DNA of 64,000 nt from Sclerodactyla briareus (Eukaryota; Echinodermata; Holothuroidea; Dendrochirotida; Sclerodactylidae). This document shows, in pieces, positions 57,774-64,000 of this stretch. Every line of letters starts with the position of its first letter. Positions within the stretch are counted from its first letter, which is position 1. Both the position numbers and the translations under genes were made by a program. The stretch covers positions 310,001 to 374,000 of the forward strand of contig JAODTK010004743.1 of assembly GCA_026419785.1 (NCBI GenBank). Direction: 5' to 3'. The notes beneath the pieces were generated by a model. It searched no databases and was not told the origin of the DNA. It worked only from the letters and a program-made list of their open reading frames with translations.

Positions 57774-57977
57774 TGTGGGTGAGATGGACTCCACTGCAGC
57801 GCATCAATTCTCAAGCCCCCACAGGACCCAGCAGAAGAGCAGTCCTCCAGCCACGTGTCCCCTCCCTCGGGCCGTGGAGAGAGCTATCAGCTGGGCCCGG
57901 ACACCACCACCAGCCCCCTCAGGACTCTGTCGGCACAAAGTACCGCGAGAGGGACGGCTCTCTCTCACCCATATTAG
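57774..57977 (+). CDS. possible alternative last exon, or part of a 136-codon single ORF
   Basis: A good acceptor (ccattcatttccttcag) precedes T plus GTG GGT GAG ATG GAC, entering in the same phase 2 as the exon at 56340. This frame reads VGEMDSTAAHQFSSPHRTQQ. After about 57830 the most coding-like frame is one base over, with VSPPSGRGESYQLGPDTTTS and a stop at 57975-57977, so one indel would be needed. GC-rich third positions (CTG, GAG, AGC, ACC) set it apart from flanks. A competing reading is the frame from ATG 57704 to 58114, which ends in a hydrophobic C-terminus (about 58058-58110, FILFIVQTAMLVI) like a tail anchor. Which reading is right cannot be settled here. Confidence 0.35.
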
Positions 57978-58540
57978 GAGGTAGGGATAGGATAACCGCA
58001 GTGGTGCATGTTGAACGTAGTTGGCCCGTGTGCCCCCCTACCCTCATCCGCTTTGTGTGTCCCGTATCGTTCTTCATTCTGTTCATCGTTCAAACAGCCA
58101 TGCTTGTCATCTGACGACATGTAGACATTTCCAGAGGTTGAGGAAGTAATTTGTTCCAGACTTGCAGAATGGGTGAAGGAAAGAAATAAGGTGACAAGCA
58201 TAAATGTATTTGTTAACTATATATAATTCACTGCTCACCATAAGACATATATATACCAAAGAGAAGAAATTGTTTCTTAAATCATGAAGCACTAGGTATC
58301 ATACATGAAGGGGTTCAAGCAGTGCAGAACATTGTTTTGTGTGGGGATTTGACAATATGTTCGATTCTCATTAAATTGGGGGGGGGGTCACAATCTCCTG
58401 GTGGTTATGTGCTTACCATGGGCAATTGAACATTGTCCGACCATCCTGCAGGGCCAGTTTCTTCAGATAGAAAAAACTGATATCATAACTTTACCTGTGC
58501 ACAGGTTATGTTTGTATATGTTTACTTGACAACCAGCCTA

Positions 58541-59122
58541 TTTTGAAATTGAATGACTTGGTCAGTCTGGTATTGCTGGGAAACATGTATGTGTGTGGTG
58601 TGGTGTCTTGACAATTATGAATGCATTCATTGTCCAATAATACTTCTCAAGTGAAATATTCATTCCAAACATCCATAACCATTATAATCATACAACAAAA
58701 AAAACCCAACAACTTCAGTTTAGTGTCAATAAATTTTTGAAATTGAATGACTTGGTCAGTCTGGTATTGCTGGGAAACATGTATGTGTGTGGTGTGGTGT
58801 CTTGACAATTATGAATGCATTCATTGTCCAATAATACTTCTCAAGTGAAATATTCATTCCAAACATCCATAACCATTATAATCATACAACAAAAAAAACC
58901 CAACAACTTCAGTTTAGTGTCAATAAATTTTTGAAATTGAATGACTTGGTCAGTCTGGTATTGCTGGGAAACATGTATGTGTGTGGTGTGGTGTCTTGAC
59001 AATTATGAATGCATTCATTGTCCAATAATACTTCTCAAGTGAAATATTCATTCCAAACATCCATAACCATTATAATCATACAACAAAAAAAACCCAACAA
59101 CTTCAGTTTAGTGTCAATAAAT
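58541..59122. repeat. 194-bp tandem repeat, three identical copies
   Basis: Units begin near 58541, 58735 and 58929 with TTTTGAAATTGAATGACTTG; the period is exactly 194 bp and the total exactly three units. By eye they are identical. Each ends AACTTCAGTTTAGTGTCAAT then AAAT, so an AATAAA polyadenylation hexamer sits at every unit boundary. Confidence 0.95.
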
Positions 59123-59124
59123 GT

Positions 59125-60230
59125 TCATTTTTTCAACCAATTAAATAATAATCTTTGTGTGAAATGGAATAGATTCAAATTTATATCCATCCAATTTATA
59201 TTCTGTTGTCAAGTAAAAAAGATAGGTCTCGAAGTAGGATATTTTGCGAAATAAGAAGCCAGTTGAATCATGAACAATTGCTGAAAGTAATCGGGAAGCA
59301 GGTTGGAAAAGTGTGACAAACATAGGGCTACTTGTTTTTATGTGTATTTCTTGTTGAATGTGATCTCTGAGAACAGATATGCACCCAAAAGTGATCAGAG
59401 TGGTGCGAGCAGTGATTGCAGCCTTGGTGTTAACTGACTGTATTCACATGCAAAAATTGGACTTCCATCTGACCACTGTTTCCTGCAATAGCACTTCCTG
59501 GTTAGATACAGAGTACTATTGCTGATGATGTATAGTTATTAGAATATTTTTTACATATCCTGTGGTAGATTAAAGAATAGAACTCTATCAGGTGTTAGGC
59601 CCTGGTCGCACCGTAGTGATTGCGATGAAATTGGACCCGGTCAGACTACAGCGATAAAAAGCCCACGATAACAGCGGCTGAGACCTGCATAAGCTGTGAC
59701 GGCAAATAGGTTTTAATGCTCAAGTTTATCAAATAGTTTATTGCTTAAGGAACGATTCAAATTTTTTTTACGTATTTGCTATGTGTGACAGGTGTGCTAT
59801 TGAGTTGTGTGTAAGCAATAAATTTGTTCGTTATCGTGTGACTGAGGCTTCATATGGTATATGCCATTTGATTGCTAAGAAGGCAATGTTGATACATGTA
59901 GTAGAATTCCTTTCAAGGACAGGGTAACCACGGGACCAGGATTGAGAAGTGGAGGGTATGTGTACCACCCCGCCCTCTTTCTTTAGGGATTAACAGAGTC
60001 CTCCCATTCTAACCTATGCTGTATCAAAGTGGCATCATGTCACTCCAACTATATCATGAATGAGAATCAAAAAAAGAACTGGAACCATGTAATTCTCGTT
60101 TGATTTCCTCATTGGTGCTATCTGCAGTTTTGCTACTTCAGATCCATGTATCATGCAATATGATGGTTCCCAATGTTTGTGCAATATTATGTTCATTCCA
60201 ATTGAAGACCCTGTAACTGGTGTGTTTTAT
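59125..60230. other. unassigned AT-rich region
   Basis: No gene recognised. An AATAAA at about 59817 lacks an upstream exon. Confidence 0.4.
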
Positions 60231-60235
60231 TTGCT

Positions 60236-60530
60236 AGGCCTTGTAAGGGTGCGACCTGGAATCCCGTTTTCATCACCTGTGAAACATCAGCAGGTGCGGG
60301 GTCTATTCATCCTGACAACTTGACCTGAACCCACCTTCTATAAATGTCAGACGACGGGGCCTGTGCTGCCTAAACAGCAGTCTCCTTTTCAGCATCACTC
60401 TCTGAGCACCCTGCAAGAAGGCAGGGGTACCGTTTTTAAAGTCTTTGGTATGGCCCCACTGTGATTTAACCCTGATCCTCCTGGGTGGTGGAAGGCTGAC
60501 GCTCGACCAATTGTGCCAGCCACTCTTTCA
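60236..60530 (-). mobile_element. tRNA-derived SINE
   Basis: On the minus strand, TGGCACAATTGG (60518-60507) fits box A and GGTTAAATCAC (60471-60461) is a decayed box B, about 47 bp apart, the spacing of a tRNA head. Between them GTCGAGCGTCAGCCTTCCAC and CACCCAGGAGGATCA fit D-arm, anticodon-arm and variable regions. A non-tRNA body of about 220 bp follows. An RNA polymerase III promoter is implied by the family; this copy's box B (8 of 11) suggests it is silent. Confidence 0.6.
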
Positions 60531-62218
60531 GAGGAGGGGTGGGAGGAATATCAGGCAGATGGTGATCATTGACGTTGCTTATTGCGCACCCCTGAATAAT
60601 TGACAAAGTGTCTAAAGGACACAGCATCCACCCAAACCTACCTGTACTCTGAGCTGCCAGCTCGATGTTTGCTATTTAAAGCATTGCTATCCTGTCTACA
60701 TTGCACCCACAGAGAGAAGTAACATCTTCTCTCAGTTGCCAGTTGTTCATTTTTTTCTCATACAATGCATATTTATTTACTTGTTCCCCCCTCCCCTCTT
60801 TGTATTTTCTTGATGCAGTTTCTGTTTCAGTCTCTAGCCCTAATAGCTGCCATTCTAGTTTAAAATGAATGTCAACTTATGAGCATTGCTGATGCCATCA
60901 GCATTGATCATACCTTGACCAGTTGTGAAACGTGAAGTAATGGTCAACTTTGCACAATGTGTTATTGCTTGCTTGATGTGCAATGAGCATGCAGACAGTA
61001 TGTAATAATGTTGAATATCTTTAGTCCCATTTAGTATGGTATGTAGCCAGTGAGAGAGGGGGAGCACCACATGGTACCAACCAAGGGTAAACTTCTCTTC
61101 CCTTTACAAACAAATCGTTTCCAGCTCATATCCCCTCGGATTTCAGTCTAGAGATTTGCAACTACTGTATTTATGCCAATAAAATGCCTTTCTCCTAATA
61201 ATGCCCCCGCTACTTTTCCGGTTCATGCACCGCCCAGGACATACCAAAAACTGCACCGGTTCTTGGATGTTTAAGTTTGCGTTAGTACTCACGTATGTGG
61301 CTTCCGTCGGTAACTGACAGACTGCTCCTCGGTAACGTTGTGCACAAATTTGGTGGCCGTTATAGGTTAAATCCATTTACAGAGCTGTAAACTTCTACTC
61401 TTGGGAGTGATATGATTGCCCGCAAATAAAGACAAATGTCTTAAAGATGACTTATAAATGCCCCCCCCCCCTCTTCGAAAATGCAATGCCCCCGGGGCGT
61501 TGTCTCCTGAACTAGCTGGCTGTGAATCTGAATAATCAAACATTCCGACCAAAGCCACTATTCCCTAGAGTATCCTTTGAGGCTTTTCTTTAATACCGAG
61601 GTCACGAAGAGGTCACGAAAGCAGCTGTTTATCTCAAACCTGGCAAATGAGAGGCAAGCGTCTTCAAACAATTGGGTGAAAGAGGCTTAATTGGTTTGTC
61701 CTCTGATTCTCGAGGGACATGACTTACAAGCGACATCCACAGTAGGCTATACCTTGAGGCTTCTGTTTGAGTTTACAATAGGAGTCTTTTAACAATTCGC
61801 AGTGTTAAGATATTTAGGGTTCGTAAAACAATGGGTAGGCTTGCACCATAAATCAAGCAGTATGGGCTATAAATCCTGTTTTATTTTCAGTGTCTTGAAG
61901 ATTTTTACTTTCGTATAATTTTTCCTTCCTCGGGAATGCCTAAAAATACAACTTACAGCAAGTACCACATACTACTGTATGCAAACAGGGCTGGAACAAA
62001 AAAAATCGAGAAAGGAAAGAAAGGAATTGATTATCCCCATTAGCTGACAATGATTCCATCTCAAATTTGCAAATCTGCCTCTGAGAATCCAGCATCTCTC
62101 TCCAGATTGCAGTCTTTAGGAGGGATACAGTAGGCCTATTTACTGTTCAGCTAAAGCTTGAATTGATTCCTTGGCAACAACATCAAGTTGCAGAATATGT
62201 AATGTAAACATGTAATGT
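60531..62218. other. unassigned region with a GCCCC-type repeat
   Basis: 61160-61500 contains TGCCCCC blocks (AATAATGCCCCCGCTAC, ATAAATGCCCCCCCCCC, AATGCCCCCGGGGCG) and looks like a dispersed repeat. The 77-codon and 63-codon minus frames overlapping it are not supported. The rest is featureless. Confidence 0.4.
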
Positions 62219-62257
62219 TTGTGTGTGTGCATTGTGTGTGTGTGTGTGTGGTGTGTT
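62219..62257. repeat. (TG)n microsatellite
   Basis: Interrupted TG repeat. It is not followed by family B sequence, unlike the other TG tracts in the window. Confidence 0.9.
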
Positions 62258-64000
62258 AGGTTTAGCTAAAATTACTCAGACAGGGGAAATGTATACTTGG
62301 TATGCATGTTCTTCATTATGTTTACATGCACCTGTTGTTTGTGCAATTGATCACAAGGGGTTGGGCACAGTTAGTGGATAGGTGCGCTTGAACTTCAAGG
62401 TGGTCTCCTCATTATTACCATGTCAGCTATTCTTTGTCCTTCATGGTACAGTCATTACCACCGATATTCATCCAATGTTTTGCCCTGCAATTGATATGTT
62501 TTCGCACTGTTAGCATTTTCTGCACTGCGAACATCAATTTTTTGCGATATGGGGTGGGGGCGGAATTGAGGCACTCTCCTAACCCCCCTCCCGCCCGCTT
62601 CATTGCAGAAAGGATGAGACGTAGTATTTTTCATTCAAAAATTTCGGTCGACCATGCCTGTCTAATCAACATAATCCAAAAATAATAAGCACTGCTGACC
62701 TCTCAATAGTTGATGTTGTTGTCAAATTTAGATCTCTATACCTTTTTGGGAGAGGTCAAAGCTTCAGAGGTCTATTTCTGGTGAACATCTTCATGTATCT
62801 CATATAGTTACTCATTTCACGTAGAGGCAGTGCAATCAAACAGTATTTCGTCAGGCAAAAATCTGTTAAAAAAACAAAAAAATGTGAATTTTTCAATTGT
62901 CATTATTAATTTTGAAGCTGGGTCATTGACCTGATTTTAGTTACCCAATTTCACAAAACCATTTTTAACAAATTTACACACTGGTTTACAGAATACTACT
63001 TTGTATAGACCCCACCTCTATTTTCAGTCAGTACTAAAGTTTACAGAATTCTACTAGAAAAAACTACATTTTCATGTTATTATATGATATTTCCTTATGT
63101 AAATAAAGAATATGTGGAAAATGTTTTCCAAATTTTCCTTGCTATTCATTCCTGAATTGTGTGTCCATTGTTTTTTCAAGTCTTTATAATTGTCGGTTAA
63201 TGTTTGTGAATGTTAAATGGCGGTGCTTGTTCTTTGTGCTGTTTACATGATGAGAATATAAGTCATGTATAGGCCCATCAAGTTTTGTTGCACAGTTTTT
63301 TTTCGGCAGCAATTGTGTTTCGGGTTAGCGTGAGAAAACACTGGCCAAAGGGGTTCAGGATATGCCAAACTTATGTCATTTGGCGGGTAGTATGCCATCT
63401 TGCAACCCTGGGTTTATATCTTCACTCGGGGGATGATAAATTCAAATTATTTCCATTGGACTTCCCCAAGTAGTCATCTCTACATGCCTATTGCATTTTT
63501 TACTAGCCCTAAGTCCCTCCAAACTTGGTGCTTGTAGAAAACGTTCGGTTCTGACAAAATGGAGGTCATCTTGTTAATTGTCATCCGAAGTCAACTTTGT
63601 AAAATTTTGCCATTTCTCCAAACATTGTCACATCTGAACCAAACTTTGTGATGTACATGCCGCAAACTACATTTGATTTCGTGTGATATGGTTATTTTGC
63701 AGTCACCATACCATATGTCAAATTCTCATGACTTTTCAAACTTCCTCAAAAATAAAATATGACCGTGGGTAATGGATACCCTTCCAATGTCAAGAGGGGG
63801 TGACATTGTCACCCACTGATCGTAGGGATGTACACGTGGGCAACTTACCTGCCAGCAAATGTCCATCTCCGGTGAATTTCCATTTCATGATATGTCATGG
63901 TGTTAAGGATTTACCCATAGCACCACCCCCCTTCCACCTGGTAAGTTGTGCAACCATAACTGCCTGTCTACAGTGTTATGATACACAAAAGCAAGGGTGC
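62258..64000. other. unassigned trailing region
   Basis: AT-rich. AATAAA occurs at about 63103 and near 63753 without a recognised upstream exon. CAACTGCCTG/TATGATACACA near the right edge recurs weakly near 51815-51850. No gene recognised. Confidence 0.4.

Noticed and set aside
60461..60518. A functional tRNA gene at the box A/B motifs
   Set aside because: Box B is decayed, the acceptor stem cannot be paired by eye, and a long unrelated body follows, which fits a SINE rather than a tRNA gene.
1..64000. CRISPR arrays
   Set aside because: The tandem arrays present have no spacer structure and the sequence is clearly eukaryotic.

Overview
This 64 kb window looks like accessory, repeat-dominated nuclear DNA from a marine invertebrate. 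A deuterostome, perhaps an echinoderm, is my best guess. There are no operons, no densely packed ORFs and no bacterial signals. Instead there are spliced-exon signals, polyadenylation signals, microsatellites, non-LTR retrotransposon remnants, tRNA-derived SINEs, many poly-G/poly-C runs inside dispersed repeats, and a leucine-rich-repeat receptor-like gene. The species guess rests on repeat style and LRR content only, so it is weak. Nearly every protein remnant is broken by frameshifts. Either most are dead copies, or the sequence carries many small indels.

Layout. 1-4.3 kb: a possible exon (about 1.4-1.58 kb, +), a broken LRR/LRRCT gene with a Gly/Ser/Asp-rich tail (about 2.15-3.88 kb, -), and an unidentified coding-like ORF (4.01-4.34 kb, +). 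4.3-7.4 kb: an exact three-copy 271-bp tandem array at the edge of dispersed family A, a foldback element of family B between (TG)n and (CA)n tracts, and the 3' end of an L2/CR1-like LINE with its microsatellite tail. 7.4-14.4 kb: mostly unassigned AT-rich DNA with a doubtful Tc1/mariner fragment, microsatellites and a second copy of family A. 14.45-17.05 kb: a decayed non-LTR retrotransposon with reverse transcriptase, CCHC knuckle and a region corresponding to a restriction-like endonuclease. 17-35 kb: a mosaic of dispersed repeats in direct and inverted pairs, including a roughly 1.4-kb inverted pair (24.2-25.7 and 30.9-32.4 kb) built from family B. 35-50 kb: several families with poly-G/C runs, a roughly 0.9-kb direct duplication, and short CG-rich palindromic repeats.

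50-64 kb holds the best evidence for an ordinary spliced gene: a phase-2 exon near 53.7 kb and a coding-like last exon with polyadenylation signal at 56.34-56.9 kb. A second, phase-compatible possible last exon lies near 57.8 kb, behind a 14-bp RFX X-box match. Among these sit a 33-bp minisatellite that reads as 11-residue repeats, an exact three-copy 194-bp array whose units each end in AATAAA, and one good plus one weaker tRNA-derived SINE.

I found no convincing new multi-gene system. The points most worth follow-up are the family B repeats with clustered AGGTCA direct repeats, the two exact three-copy arrays, the LRR gene with its unusual tail, and the X-box/alternative last exon locus. 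Family letters A-F are labels used only in this annotation. All similarity statements are by eye, and no database search was possible.
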